DNA from: Campylobacter sp. MIT 97-5078
GTDB taxonomy: Bacteria; Campylobacterota; Campylobacteria; Campylobacterales; Campylobacteraceae
NCBI RefSeq assembly: GCF_006864455.1
Contig: NZ_QHLK01000001.1
Location: 1 to 64,000, forward strand
Length of the DNA: 64,000 nucleotides
Reading direction: 5' to 3'
Shown: positions 46,273-55,969 of the stretch, piece after piece
How positions within the stretch are numbered: position 1 is the first letter of the stretch
Layout: the number at the start of each line of letters is the position of its first letter
Notes under the pieces: generated by a model
The model's database searches: none
What the model was told of the DNA's origin: nothing
What the model saw: only the letters and a program-made list of their open reading frames with translations
Program-made: the position numbers and the translations under genes

Positions 46273-47049
46273 ATGAAAATCAAAACTTTTGTCATCTCTT
46301 GCTTGCTTTTTTTGACGAGCTTAAGTGCAAATGATAAGATTATCACTATAGGGGCAACTCCGGTGCCGTTTGGTGAAGTTTTAGAATTTGCAAAACCGCT
46401 TTTTAAACAAAAGGGCTATGAGCTTAAGATCGTTGAATTTAGTGATTATTCTATACCAAATAAATCCTTGCTTGAAGGCTCACTGGATGCGAATTTATTT
46501 CAGCATAAGCCCTATTTAGATGAATTCAATAGAGCCAATAAGACAGATTTGCAAGCTGTTTTAAGTGTAGCTATCTTTCCTATGGGAGCGTATTCAAGAA
46601 AATTCAAAGATATCAAAGAGCTCAAAAATGGTGCAAATGTAGCCGTGCCAAATGATCCAACAAATGAAAGTAGGGCTTTGGAACTTCTTGAAAAAGCTAA
46701 TTTAATCAAACTTGATGAAAAGGTAGCTTTAAAAACCCCACTTGATATCAGTTCTAATCCTAAAAAATTAAATTTTAAAGAGCTCAAAGCTGCTCAAGTT
46801 GCAAGAGCTTTAGAGGATGTGGATTTAGCGGTGATTAATACCAACTACGCTCTTGATTTTGGCTTAAAACCGCTTAAGGATTCTATTATCCTAGAGGATA
46901 AAAATAGCCCTTATGCAAATTTTCTTGTTGTGCGTAAAGAAGATGTAAATTCAGTCAAAACTCAAGTTATAAAAGAAATTTTACATAGTCAAAAAGTGAA
47001 AGAATTTATGCTTGAAAAATATGAGGGTAATATAATCCCAACTTTTTAG
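46273..47049 (+). CDS. MetQ-family substrate-binding protein (copy 2)
   Basis: This 258-residue paralogue of the upstream MetQ has an equal length and the same landmarks: IITIGATPVPFGEVL, LDANLFQHKPYLDEFN, AVPNDPTNESRALELLE and LAVINTNYALDFG. The signal peptide (residues 1-19, LFLTSLSAND) lacks a lipobox. The N-terminal lobe differs (PLFKQKGYELKIVEFSDYSI versus PNLAKAGFELEIKEFNDYVQ), so ligand preference may differ (methionine, its sulfoxide, or dipeptides). AAAGGAG precedes it. It is probably transcribed from the same leader. Confidence 0.9.
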   Translation: MKIKTFVISCLLFLTSLSANDKIITIGATPVPFGEVLEFAKPLFKQKGYELKIVEFSDYSIPNKSLLEGSLDANLFQHKPYLDEFNRANKTDLQAVLSVAIFPMGAYSRKFKDIKELKNGANVAVPNDPTNESRALELLEKANLIKLDEKVALKTPLDISSNPKKLNFKELKAAQVARALEDVDLAVINTNYALDFGLKPLKDSIILEDKNSPYANFLVVRKEDVNSVKTQVIKEILHSQKVKEFMLEKYEGNIIPTF

Positions 47050-47123
47050 ACAAAATGCGTTTCAAAGCTTTGTTTTATAAGAATTTTTTTGTATGATAGT
47101 GTAAAAAACTACGGAGCAAGGCT

Positions 47124-47792
47124 TTGATACGAAAAATTTGTTTTTTGTTATTTGTGCCGTTTTTAGCTTTTGGACTTGATACAAATCTAGAACAAGTAAA
47201 ACTTGAACTTATCAAGGCATATCAAGACAAATTCCCAGCCCTTATCATCAAAGATATAGAATTTTACAGCAATTCTTTACCAAGGGACTTTTCACAATAT
47301 AAATTTTTAAAACTTGCACAAGGCAAATTCAGCCGAGCAAATGGTTATTTAAGAGCTGAATTTAAAAGCCCACAAAACTTGCAAAGAAATATTTTTTTAC
47401 GCTATTTTATCAAGGCTGATTTGGAAGTTTTAAGGGCAAATAAGGACTTAGAAAGAGGGCAAAGTTTAAGTGCTTTTGATTACAATCTTGTTTTAATGAG
47501 TTTTGATAAAGTGCCTCAGGATGCTCTTTTGCGTGATGATGATCTTGATTTGATCGCTAAAACCACAATACGAAAAAACAGCATTTTGAAAAAAAATATG
47601 TTTAAGGGTAACAAACTCATTAAAAAAAACAATACTATACAAGGCTTACTTAAAGATGAAGGCTTGAATGTGCTGATTGAAGTGAGTGCTCTTGAAAGTG
47701 GCGACAAAGGCGAAACAATAAAAGTTAAAACTAAAGATGGCAAAGTTATGCAAGGACAGATTATAAGCAAAAACGAGGTGCTTTTGCAATGA
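47124..47792 (+). CDS. flgA: Flagellar P-ring assembly chaperone FlgA
   Basis: FlgA is a periplasmic chaperone for P-ring (FlgI) assembly. The 222-residue protein starts at TTG 47124 and has a signal peptide (ICFLLFVPFLAFG). Its C-terminal SAF-type domain is visible: VLRANKDLERGQSLSAFDYN, TTIRKNSILKKNMFKG, then IEVSALESGDKGETIKVKT. A TATGAT -10-like box at 47093-47098 suggests sigma-70 rather than RpoN control. The stop overlaps the ubiX start by four bases. Confidence 0.9.
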   Translation: MIRKICFLLFVPFLAFGLDTNLEQVKLELIKAYQDKFPALIIKDIEFYSNSLPRDFSQYKFLKLAQGKFSRANGYLRAEFKSPQNLQRNIFLRYFIKADLEVLRANKDLERGQSLSAFDYNLVLMSFDKVPQDALLRDDDLDLIAKTTIRKNSILKKNMFKGNKLIKKNNTIQGLLKDEGLNVLIEVSALESGDKGETIKVKTKDGKVMQGQIISKNEVLLQ

Positions 47793-48403
47793 AAATTCTT
47801 GTTGGTATAAGTGGAGCAAGTAGTGTAAATCTAGGCTTTTCTTTGCTTAAGGCTTTAGAAGATATTTCTTTGCAAGAACAATCAATGCAAATTTATGCGG
47901 TGATGAGTGAGGGAGCAAAGATGAGCTTTTTGGCTGAAAATGCCCAGCAAAACATACTTCATCAAGATGAGTTTTTAAATTTTTGCAAGGATAAATTTAA
48001 GCTTGTAAAAACGCATTTTTTTGATGATAGGAACTTGGCTGCTGGGGTTTCAAGTGGTTCTTTTGGCATAGAAAAAACGATCATTGCACCTTGTTCTATC
48101 AATACCCTAGCTCAAATTTATCAAGGTTTAGCTCATACTTTGCTTACTAGAGCTTGTGCTGTGGCTTTAAAGGAGCAAAAAAAGCTCATTTTAGGTGTAA
48201 GAGAACTACCTTTTTCAAGCTTAAATTTAAAGCATATGTATAAGCTTTCTAAGATGGGCGTTTGTATAGCTCCTCCTGTGATAGCAAGCTATAGTAATGC
48301 TTCAAGCTTAAAAGAACTTGAAAATTTCATCGTTGGTAAATGGCTTGATTTGCTTGGTTTAGAACATGATTTATTTAAAAAATGGCAAAATGAGTTGGAT
48401 TAA
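47789..48403 (+). CDS. ubiX: Flavin prenyltransferase UbiX
   Basis: UbiX attaches a dimethylallyl group to FMN, making the prenylated cofactor for UbiD decarboxylases (ubiquinone or futalosine-route menaquinone steps). The 204-residue protein has GISGASSVNLG at the N-terminus and FGIEKTIIAPCSINTLAQIYQ, then LGVRELPFSSLNLKHMYKLS and PPVIASYSNASSL, all standard. It overlaps flgA by four bases. Confidence 0.92.
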   Translation: MKILVGISGASSVNLGFSLLKALEDISLQEQSMQIYAVMSEGAKMSFLAENAQQNILHQDEFLNFCKDKFKLVKTHFFDDRNLAAGVSSGSFGIEKTIIAPCSINTLAQIYQGLAHTLLTRACAVALKEQKKLILGVRELPFSSLNLKHMYKLSKMGVCIAPPVIASYSNASSLKELENFIVGKWLDLLGLEHDLFKKWQNELD

Positions 48404-48415
48404 GGAAAAATTTGC

Positions 48416-48421
48416 TAGAAT
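48416..48421 (+). promoter_or_regulatory. -10 box for coaD
   Basis: TTTGCTAGAATTCC contains an extended -10 (TGC followed by TAGAAT) 42 bases before the coaD ATG. It lies in the 60-base gap after ubiX. Confidence 0.45.
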
Positions 48422-48463
48422 TCCTCGCTTGATCTTATAAATTTAAAACTGGAGTAAAAACAA

Positions 48464-48943
48464 ATGACTTGTTTATATCCGGGCACTTTTGATCCTATCA
48501 CAAATGGGCATTTAGATGTGATTAAAAGAGCCTTAAATATCTTTGACAAAGTTGTCGTAGCCATAGCTAAAAATGAGCAAAAACACCCTTTTTTTAGCCT
48601 AGAAAAAAGAAAGCAACTCGCTTTGCTTGCTACTGAAAATTTAAAGGGTAATGTGCAAATCATCACTTTTGATTTTTTGCTCGTGGATTTAGCAAGGCAG
48701 ATGAATATAAGCACTGTCATTCGTGGGCTTAGAGCGGTGAGCGATTTTGAGTATGAATTGCAGCTTAATTATGCTAATAATGCCTTGTGGCAAGAATTTG
48801 AAACCATTTTTTTAATGCCTCATTTGCGAAATGCTTTTATCTCAAGCTCCATAGTGCGTTCGGTTAATGAACATGGCGGAGATTTAAGTTCGCTTGTGCC
48901 AAAAGAGATTATTTCTTATATGAAAGATAGAGAATGTATGTAG
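48464..48943 (+). CDS. coaD: Phosphopantetheine adenylyltransferase
   Basis: CoaD adenylates 4'-phosphopantetheine to dephospho-CoA, the penultimate step to CoA. The 159-residue protein has the nucleotidyltransferase GTFDPITNGHLDVIKRA (with the HxGH-type TNGH), RGLRAVSDFEYELQLNYAN and the C-terminal ISSSIVRSVNEHGGDLSSLVP. It overlaps tmk by 10 bases. Confidence 0.95.
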   Translation: MTCLYPGTFDPITNGHLDVIKRALNIFDKVVVAIAKNEQKHPFFSLEKRKQLALLATENLKGNVQIITFDFLLVDLARQMNISTVIRGLRAVSDFEYELQLNYANNALWQEFETIFLMPHLRNAFISSSIVRSVNEHGGDLSSLVPKEIISYMKDRECM

Positions 48944-49518
48944 TATTTGAAGGACTTGATGGGGTAGGCAAAAGCACGCAAATAGAACTTTTAAAACCTG
49001 AATTTCAAAACGCTCTTTTTACGCTTGAACCGGGTGCAACTGAATTTGGCAAGCATATGAGAACTTTATTGCTTGAAGGTGAGTATAATTTTGATGCAAA
49101 AACTGAGCTTATGCTTTTTTTAGCCGATAGGGCTGATCATTTTGAACGAGTGTTAAAGCCAAACTTTGATAAGCTCATCATCTCAGATCGAAGTGTTATT
49201 TCTGGCATAGCTTACGCAAGCGTCTATTTTAGCTTAGAAAGTTTGCTTTTTTTAAATGACTTTGTGCTTGAGGATTTTTTTCCAAAAAAGGCTGTATTTT
49301 TGCAAGCTGATGAAGAAGTACTTAGGCAAAGACTTATTGGTAAGGGGCTTGATAAGATAGAGCAAAGAGGCTTTGAATATTTTATGAATATACAAGAAAA
49401 TTTCAAAAAAACGCTTTTATTTTTAAAAGAACAAAAAAATCTTGAGTTTATCACACTTGAGGCTTGCGAGGATAAGCTTAAGCTTCATAAATTAATTAAG
49501 GAATTTATCAATGATTAA
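48934..49518 (+). CDS. tmk: Thymidylate kinase
   Basis: Tmk phosphorylates dTMP to dTDP for DNA synthesis. The 194-residue protein has the P-loop FEGLDGVGKSTQ at residues 4-15, LEPGATEFGKHMR, FLADRADHFERVL and the DRS motif in ISDRSVISGIAYA. It overlaps coaD upstream and hisS downstream by eight bases. Confidence 0.95.
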   Translation: MYVVFEGLDGVGKSTQIELLKPEFQNALFTLEPGATEFGKHMRTLLLEGEYNFDAKTELMLFLADRADHFERVLKPNFDKLIISDRSVISGIAYASVYFSLESLLFLNDFVLEDFFPKKAVFLQADEEVLRQRLIGKGLDKIEQRGFEYFMNIQENFKKTLLFLKEQKNLEFITLEACEDKLKLHKLIKEFIND

Positions 49519-50737
49519 TGCTTTAAAAGGAATAAAAGATATCTTTGATAAGCAAGCTAAGCTTTATGAAAAAGTGGTGCGAACCTGCGAAGAAGTAGCT
49601 ATAAATTATGGTTTTAGCTTCATCAATACGCCTCATTTAGAACTTAGCAAACTTTTTAGACGCAGTGTTGGAGAAAGCTCTGATATAGTGGGTAAAGAAA
49701 TGTATGAGTTTGTGGATAAGGGGCAAAATGAAGTTTGCTTGCGACCTGAAGGCACAGCTGGGGTTGTAAGAGCGTATATAGAGCATAAATTTGATAAAAG
49801 CATGAGTGTAAAAAGATGGTTTTACCATGGCTCAATGTTTCGTTACGAAAGACCGCAAAAAGGACGTTTGCGTGAATTTCATCAATTTGGGGTTGAAAGC
49901 TTTGGCACTCCAAGTGTGTATGAGGATGCAAAACTTATAGCTATGCTTAATACTATCTTAAAAAAGCTTGAAATTCAAACAAGATTAAAGATAAACTCTT
50001 TAGGTTGCGAAAAGTGCATAGGGGTGTTTAAGCAAAAATTTCTTGCCTTTGTTGAGAACAAGGAAGGCTTTTGTGAGGATTGTTTAAGACGCAAGGAACA
50101 AAATGTTATCCGCATACTTGATTGTAAGAACGAACATTGTCAAGAGCTTTTAAAAAATCACCCAAAATTAAGCGAGTGCTTGTGCGAGGAATGCAGGCAA
50201 GATTTTAGCCTTTTAAAAGAGCTTTTAATTGCGAGTGGAATAAGCTTTGAGTGCGATGAAAGGTTGGTGCGTGGGCTTGATTATTACTCAAAAACGGCTT
50301 TTGAATTTGAAAGTGATGAACTTGGTGCAAAGTCTGCTGTAGCAGGTGGTGGGCGTTATGATAGACTGATTTCTTATCTTGGAGGCAAGCAAGGTTATGG
50401 AGTAGGTTTTGCTATAGGTATAGAACGTTTAATGGCGATTTTAGAGCTTAAAGGGCAAAAGGAGTTAAGAAAAGGAATTTATCTTTGTGCTTTAGATGAG
50501 GCTTTTATCAAAGAGCTTTTTACTTTAAGCTTGAAGCTTCAAGAAAATAAAATCGTGCATTTTAGTCATGAGGCAAAAAAGCTTGCAAAGCATTTAAATC
50601 AAGCCGATACTTTAGGAGCTGAAGTTTTTTTATGTATGGGCGAAGATGAGGCACAAAAGCAAAGCCTTTTTTATAAAAACTTAAACACAAAAGAAGAAAA
50701 GCTTATACATCTTAAAAACTTGGAGCAGGCTTTATGA
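49511..50737 (+). CDS. hisS: Histidyl-tRNA synthetase
   Basis: This class II synthetase charges tRNA-His. The 408-residue protein has motif 1 in the FINTPHLELSKLF region, motif 2 FRYERPQKGRLREFHQFG, the histidine-specific RGLDYYSKTAFEF, and motif 3 GVGFAIGIERLMAIL, with a C-terminal anticodon domain (about 325-408). A short Cys-rich insertion (CEKCIGVF ... CEDCLRR ... CLCEECR) is visible around residues 158-225. It overlaps tmk and speA on either side. Confidence 0.95.
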   Translation: MINALKGIKDIFDKQAKLYEKVVRTCEEVAINYGFSFINTPHLELSKLFRRSVGESSDIVGKEMYEFVDKGQNEVCLRPEGTAGVVRAYIEHKFDKSMSVKRWFYHGSMFRYERPQKGRLREFHQFGVESFGTPSVYEDAKLIAMLNTILKKLEIQTRLKINSLGCEKCIGVFKQKFLAFVENKEGFCEDCLRRKEQNVIRILDCKNEHCQELLKNHPKLSECLCEECRQDFSLLKELLIASGISFECDERLVRGLDYYSKTAFEFESDELGAKSAVAGGGRYDRLISYLGGKQGYGVGFAIGIERLMAILELKGQKELRKGIYLCALDEAFIKELFTLSLKLQENKIVHFSHEAKKLAKHLNQADTLGAEVFLCMGEDEAQKQSLFYKNLNTKEEKLIHLKNLEQAL

Positions 50738-52569
50738 AAGATTATGGTATAGATATTTGGGGTGATGATAATTTCGTCATTAAAAATGGCAAGGTTTGCA
50801 TAAATTTTGGCAAAAAACCAGCCCTCATTGAGATCGTAAGAGCTTTAAGAGATGATGGCTACAAAGGACCTTTGTTATTGCGTTTTCCTCATCTTATCCA
50901 CAAGCAAATTGAAAATATTTATGGAAAATTTACAAACGCAAGAAAGGAATTTGACTATAAAGGCTCATTTAACGCTGTGTATCCACTTAAGGTAAATCAA
51001 TACCCAGGCTTTGTAAAAAACCTTGTTAAACTTGGCAAGGATTATAATTACGGACTTGAAGCAGGTTCAAAGGCTGAACTTTTACTTGCCATGGCATACA
51101 ATAATCAAGACGCACCTATAACAGTCAATGGCTTTAAGGATAGAGAGCTTATTAACATAGGCTTTATAGCCCGTGAAATGGGGCATAATATCACCTTGAC
51201 TATAGAGGGTTTAAATGAGCTTGAAAGCATTATTGATATTGCTAAGGAACGTTTTAAACCTAAGCCAAATATAGGCTTAAGAGTAAGGCTTCATTCAGCT
51301 GGAGTTGGAATTTGGGCTAAAAGCGGGGGAATAAACTCTAAATTTGGGCTTACTTCAACCGAGCTTATAGAAGCCATTAATTTACTTAAAAAAAATAATT
51401 TACTTGAGTATTTTACCATGATACATTTTCATCTTGGCTCGCAAATTACTGAAATTCATCCCCTTAAAAAAGCCCTAAATGAAGCAGGCAATATCTACAC
51501 AGAGCTAAGAAAAATGGGGGCAAAAAATTTAAAAGCCATTAATCTAGGTGGAGGCTTAGCCGTTGAGTATTCGCAGTTTAAAGACGAGCAAAGTAAAAAC
51601 TATACCTTAGGCGAATATGCTAATGATGTGGTTTTTATCCTTAAAAATATAGCCGAGCAAAAAAAAGATTTAGAGCCAGACATTTTTATAGAAAGTGGGC
51701 GTTTTGTCGCAGCTAGTCACGCTGTTTTAATTGCTCCTGTTTTAGAGCTTTTCTCTCAAGAATATACAGAAAGCAAGCTTGTGCTTAAAAAGCAAAATCC
51801 AAAGCTTGTTGATGAACTTTATGATCTATATAAAAGCATAAAACCTTCAAATGCTCTTGAATATATGCACGATAGCATAGATCATATGGAAAGTATTTTA
51901 ACCCTTTTTGATCTTGGTTATGTGGATTTAATAGACAGATCAAATACTGAAATTTTAGTGCATTTAATTATTAAAAAAGCCATTGCTTTGCTTGGAGATA
52001 CGCAAAACTCGGCTGATTTTTTAGCCTTGCAAAATGAGGTGCAAGAACGTTATTTGATCAATTTTTCACTTTTTCAATCAATTCCTGATTTTTGGGGCTT
52101 AGAGCAAAATTTCCCTATCATGCCTTTGACGCATTTGGATAAAAAACCAACAAGAAGTGCGAGTATTTGGGATATTACTTGTGATAGTGATGGTGAAATT
52201 TTATATTCTAAGAGCAATCCTTTATTTTTGCACGACATAGATATTGAGAAAGAAAATTATTTTTTAGGATTTTTTTTAGTAGGAGCCTATCAAGAAGTGC
52301 TTGGAATGAAACACAATCTTTTTGTGCATCCTACTGAAGCGAGCATAAAGATAGATGAAAAAGGTTATGAGGTGCAAAGCATTATAGAAGCTCAATCTAT
52401 ACTTGATACCTTAGATGATCTAGACTATGATATCCATGTGATTATGGACATACTCAATGAAAGAATTTCAAATTCAAAACTTGTGAATGAAAAACAAAAA
52501 AAGCAAATTTTAGGTGAACTTTATCTATTTTTAAATGATAATGGATATTTAAAAAGTGCAGATGTATGA
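50734..52569 (+). CDS. speA: Biosynthetic arginine decarboxylase
   Basis: SpeA decarboxylates arginine to agmatine, the entry to polyamine synthesis. The 611-residue protein is PLP-dependent with an alanine-racemase-like fold: the PLP lysine is in [12 protein letters not shown], with [42 protein letters not shown] and the C-terminal [12 protein letters not shown] region. The later TCDSDGEI block holds the conserved active-site Cys-Asp. It is part of the hisS-speA-cysE overlapping run. Confidence 0.93.
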   Translation: MKDYGIDIWGDDNFVIKNGKVCINFGKKPALIEIVRALRDDGYKGPLLLRFPHLIHKQIENIYGKFTNARKEFDYKGSFNAVYPLKVNQYPGFVKNLVKLGKDYNYGLEAGSKAELLLAMAYNNQDAPITVNGFKDRELINIGFIAREMGHNITLTIEGLNELESIIDIAKERFKPKPNIGLRVRLHSAGVGIWAKSGGINSKFGLTSTELIEAINLLKKNNLLEYFTMIHFHLGSQITEIHPLKKALNEAGNIYTELRKMGAKNLKAINLGGGLAVEYSQFKDEQSKNYTLGEYANDVVFILKNIAEQKKDLEPDIFIESGRFVAASHAVLIAPVLELFSQEYTESKLVLKKQNPKLVDELYDLYKSIKPSNALEYMHDSIDHMESILTLFDLGYVDLIDRSNTEILVHLIIKKAIALLGDTQNSADFLALQNEVQERYLINFSLFQSIPDFWGLEQNFPIMPLTHLDKKPTRSASIWDITCDSDGEILYSKSNPLFLHDIDIEKENYFLGFFLVGAYQEVLGMKHNLFVHPTEASIKIDEKGYEVQSIIEAQSILDTLDDLDYDIHVIMDILNERISNSKLVNEKQKKQILGELYLFLNDNGYLKSADV

Positions 52570-53225
52570 TGAATTTTTTTGCTCTTATTAAAGAAGATTT
52601 TGATCAAGCTAGGCTTCAAGATCCAGCTTACCATTCAGTTTTTGAGCTCTTTTTTAATTATCCTGGAATTTGGGCTGTGGTAAATTATCGCTTTGCACAT
52701 TTTTTCTATACAAGAAAATGTAAGCGAATCGCTCGCATCATTAGTGGAATTTCACAATTTTTTACAGGGGTTGATTTACACCCGGGTGCAAAGCTTGGCA
52801 GACGTGTGTTTATCGATCACGCAAATGGGGTTGTCATAGGACAAACGACTATAATTGAAGATGATGTTTTAATCTATCAAGGTGTAACCTTAGGTGGCAC
52901 AAGTTTAGATAAAAACATCAAACGTCACCCCACTATAAAAAGCGGTGTTATTATAGGAGCAGGAGCAAGAGTGCTTGGCAATATCACTATAGCTAAAAAC
53001 GCAAAAATAGGCTCAAATGCTGTAGTTATAGCTGATGTTCCAGAAAACGCAACAGCTGTTGGCATACCAGCAAGGATAGTAAAAAATAAAAAAGAAAATA
53101 GTAGAGCTATAGATAAGCATTGCGAAGACAAACTTGCTTTACTTGAAAAAAGAGTGCTTGAACTTGAAAATTTGCTTTTGCATGAAAAAAATGAGCGTCA
53201 GTTTTTTAATTCAAAAAAAAGATAA
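52566..53225 (+). CDS. cysE: Serine O-acetyltransferase
   Basis: CysE acetylates serine for cysteine synthesis. The 219-residue protein has an N-terminal helical part (1-65) and a left-handed beta-helix of hexapeptide repeats (about 66-175): [20 protein letters not shown] with the catalytic-type Asp-His, [20 protein letters not shown], and [20 protein letters not shown]. Two overlapping ATG codons (52566 and 52569) are possible starts. A charged C-terminal tail follows. It closes the operon. Confidence 0.93.
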   Translation: MMNFFALIKEDFDQARLQDPAYHSVFELFFNYPGIWAVVNYRFAHFFYTRKCKRIARIISGISQFFTGVDLHPGAKLGRRVFIDHANGVVIGQTTIIEDDVLIYQGVTLGGTSLDKNIKRHPTIKSGVIIGAGARVLGNITIAKNAKIGSNAVVIADVPENATAVGIPARIVKNKKENSRAIDKHCEDKLALLEKRVLELENLLLHEKNERQFFNSKKR

Positions 53226-53466
53226 GAGAGTTTTAAAAACCTTTAAACTAGCTTATTTTTATAGAAATTCGTGCTTTTAAATCATAGTTAAGGATTCATA
53301 ATTATCGTTTTGCATTCGATAAAAACTTTTATCCTAAAAGCGGTGTAACTAAACTTTTAAAATACCTTTTTTACAGACAGAAAAATAAAAAGCATTTATA
53401 GTTTAAGTTGTAAAGTTTGATTTGATTTTTTGAGAAAGAATAAAAGCTTGATTTGATAAATTTTGC

Positions 53467-53472
53467 TATAAT
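53467..53472 (+). promoter_or_regulatory. -10 box for the helicase gene
   Basis: TTTTGCTATAATCTTG contains an extended TGC + TATAAT -10 element 24 bases before the ATG at 53497, with AAGG (53488-53491) as ribosome-binding site. The rest of the gap from 53226 shows no gene. Confidence 0.6.
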
Positions 53473-53496
53473 CTTGCCTTTAGTTTAAGGAAAATA

Positions 53497-55515
53497 ATGC
53501 CACTTTCAAAGCTTAATGAAGAACAATACAAAGCCGCTACAGCTAAACTCGGACACAATCTCATCATCGCCAGTGCTGGCACGGGTAAAACTTCTACTAT
53601 AGTTGCTCGTATAGCATATCTTTTAAAGCAAGGAATTTGTGCTGAAAAGATCATGCTTTTAACCTTTACAAATAAAGCAAGTAAAGAGATGATTTCTCGC
53701 TTAAGCCTTTATTTTCCAAAAAAAATTACACAAAAAATTATCGCTGGAACCTTTCACAGCACCGCTTACACCTTGCTTAAAGAACGCAACAAAGAAATAC
53801 TTTTAAAGCCAAATGCTGAACTTAAAGTGCTTTTAAAAAGCATTTATGAGCGAAGAACCTTTGCTCACTTAAGTGATACTAAGCCTTATATGCCAAGTTA
53901 TTTGTATGATATATACTCACTTTTTCAAAATAAAAGCAAAGATAAGAATTTTGAAGTATTTTTTTATCAAAACTACCCAGAACAAGCCGTTTTTGCAGAA
54001 ATTTATCAAGATATTTTGCACGAATACGAGGAGGAAAAAAGGCGATTTAATTATGTAGATTTTAATGATTTGCTACTTTATCTTAAACAAAGCTTAAAAG
54101 AAGAGAAAAAAGAATTTGATGAAATTTTAGTTGATGAATATCAAGATACAAATACCTTGCAAGGCTCTTTAATAGAAGCTTTTAAGAGCAAGAGTTTATT
54201 TTGTGTGGGGGATTATGATCAAAGTATTTATGCTTTTAATGGAGCTGATATTAGTATTATAGGGGGCTTTAAAGAAAGATTTAAAGGTGCTACGATCCAC
54301 ACCTTAAACAAAAATTACCGCTCAAGCCGTTTTATACTTGCCCTTGCAAACAAAGTCATTATCAATAACGAACGCCTTTATCCAAAAGAACTTGTTGTAA
54401 CAAGGCAAGGAGAGTTTAAAGCCCCTGTTTTGCTCGTCTTTAATGAACTTTTTGAGCAGTATCAGCATATTGCTAAAATCATACTTACAAGCGGAGTAAA
54501 TTTTGAAAACATAGCAGTGATCTTTCGTAACAACTCAAGTGCTGATGGTATGGAAGTGGCTTTAAGAGAGCAAGGCATTGCTTGTGTGCGAAAGGAAAGC
54601 CGTAGTTTTTTTGATAGTCTTGAGATTAGAGCATTTTGTGCAATGCTTGCTTTAAGGGTAAATCCTAAAGATATCATGGCTTTTATTCATTTACTTGAGT
54701 ATGTAAAAGGTGTTGGAAGCGTGCTTGCAAAGGAACTTTTTGATAGTTTTTTAAAACTTGGCGAGGGTAGTTTAATCCGTGGTTTTTTAGAGCCAGATAA
54801 AAAAGTAAATTTAAAAAAAATAGCAAAAAAAAGTTATGATTTGGGGCTTTTTGAGGAGCTTGAAAGCTTGCAAAACCCAAGTCGTTTTCATTTAAAAAGC
54901 GAATTTAATGAAAATCCCATTTTAAGTCTGCCAAAGATCAATGAATATATGGCTTTAAAGCTTGAAAAAATATATCATTTTATAAAAGAAAGCGTTAAAA
55001 CGACAAATTCAAATGAACTCATTACACTTATTTTAAAAAACGAACTTTTTGTAGAAATTTGTGATCTTCTGGCGACAAAAAGGGCAACAAACAAAGCAGG
55101 ACATATTGATATAGATAAAAAAAAGTTGGCTTTGGAAAAGATCGAGTTAAAGCTGGCTATGCTTAAGGATTTGGCAAAAAACTACAGCGATGTTTATAAA
55201 TTTTATAATTTTCTCACGCTTGGAGCAAATGAGATGAGTAATGGTTCTGGGGTAAATTTACTTAGCGTTCATGCAAGTAAGGGGCTTGAGTTTGATCTTG
55301 TTTTTGTTGTCGATCTTGCACAGGGGCGTTTTCCTAATGAAAAGCTTATGCTTATGGGTGGATCTTTAGAGGAAGAAAGAAGGTTGTTTTATGTAGCTAC
55401 AACAAGGGCAAAAGATATGCTTTATCTTAGTTTTGCCAAATACGATAAAAATAAAAACACACATTATAAGCCCTCTTGTTTTCTCATTGAAGCTGGTTTA
55501 TGCAAGCCTTCTTAA
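53497..55515 (+). CDS. UvrD/PcrA/Rep-like superfamily 1 DNA helicase
   Basis: This 672-residue 3'-5' helicase acts in DNA repair or replication restart. It has the Q motif LNEEQYKAAT, Walker A ASAGTGKTST (25-34), motif Ia LLTFTNKASKEM, motif II VDEYQDTN, motif III VGDYDQSIYAFNGAD, motif IV LNKNYRSSRFI, motif V SVHASKGLEFDLVFVVDLAQG and motif VI RRLFYVATTRAKDMLYLSF. All helicase motifs are intact. It is smaller than PcrA/UvrD (~720) with a short C-terminus. The same gene sits near nap in C. jejuni. It stands alone and is convergent with napD. Confidence 0.92.
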   Translation: MPLSKLNEEQYKAATAKLGHNLIIASAGTGKTSTIVARIAYLLKQGICAEKIMLLTFTNKASKEMISRLSLYFPKKITQKIIAGTFHSTAYTLLKERNKEILLKPNAELKVLLKSIYERRTFAHLSDTKPYMPSYLYDIYSLFQNKSKDKNFEVFFYQNYPEQAVFAEIYQDILHEYEEEKRRFNYVDFNDLLLYLKQSLKEEKKEFDEILVDEYQDTNTLQGSLIEAFKSKSLFCVGDYDQSIYAFNGADISIIGGFKERFKGATIHTLNKNYRSSRFILALANKVIINNERLYPKELVVTRQGEFKAPVLLVFNELFEQYQHIAKIILTSGVNFENIAVIFRNNSSADGMEVALREQGIACVRKESRSFFDSLEIRAFCAMLALRVNPKDIMAFIHLLEYVKGVGSVLAKELFDSFLKLGEGSLIRGFLEPDKKVNLKKIAKKSYDLGLFEELESLQNPSRFHLKSEFNENPILSLPKINEYMALKLEKIYHFIKESVKTTNSNELITLILKNELFVEICDLLATKRATNKAGHIDIDKKKLALEKIELKLAMLKDLAKNYSDVYKFYNFLTLGANEMSNGSGVNLLSVHASKGLEFDLVFVVDLAQGRFPNEKLMLMGGSLEEERRLFYVATTRAKDMLYLSFAKYDKNKNTHYKPSCFLIEAGLCKPS

Positions 55516-55623
55516 CTAAAGATTTTTTTAGCTTTATTCCAAATTATACACTTACCTTAAAAAAGTGAAAAACTGGGTATATGGATTGCGGGTTTAAAAA
55601 TATAAAAGTAAAAATTAAATGTT

Positions 55624-55959
55624 TTAGTATTTTTGAAAGATGTTTCCATAATACTCTATATCTTTTGCATTTTGTTTTTTTTCAAGTTTTTTAAGCAGGT
55701 TTTTGTTTTCGCTTGCTTTTTGAATATCCTCATCTAAGTCTTGATAAGAAAAAACCATATTTATGCTGATGATATTTTTTAAAGATTCTAGGCTTTTGTA
55801 TGCTTTTAGTTCATCATCTAAGCACATACTTTCAATAATAACGATGATTTTATCATTTTCATTAAGCTCGACACTACAGTCTTTGATCTGCTTAATCTCT
55901 TTTAAAAGCTTATCTTGGTGTTCTTTTTTTGCTATGATTAAAACGCTTGAGATATTCAT
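55624..55959 (-). CDS. napD: Periplasmic nitrate reductase maturation chaperone NapD
   Basis: NapD is a small cytosolic ferredoxin-fold protein that binds the Tat signal of NapA and holds back export until the molybdenum cofactor is in place. This 111-residue protein begins MNISSVLIIAKKEHQDKLLKE with the conserved NapD pattern of a strand, helix and strand. It has no membrane or signal segment. It is the last gene of napAGHBLD, 10 bases after napL. Confidence 0.85.
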   Translation of the reverse strand: MNISSVLIIAKKEHQDKLLKEIKQIKDCSVELNENDKIIVIIESMCLDDELKAYKSLESLKNIISINMVFSYQDLDEDIQKASENKNLLKKLEKKQNAKDIEYYGNIFQKY

Positions 55960-55969
55960 TTTTATCCTT

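Noticed and set aside
53226-53460. Fragment between cysE and the helicase reading as a possible gene remnant on the minus strand
   Set aside because: Only a ~16-residue stretch before a stop looked protein-like; that is too short to support a call.
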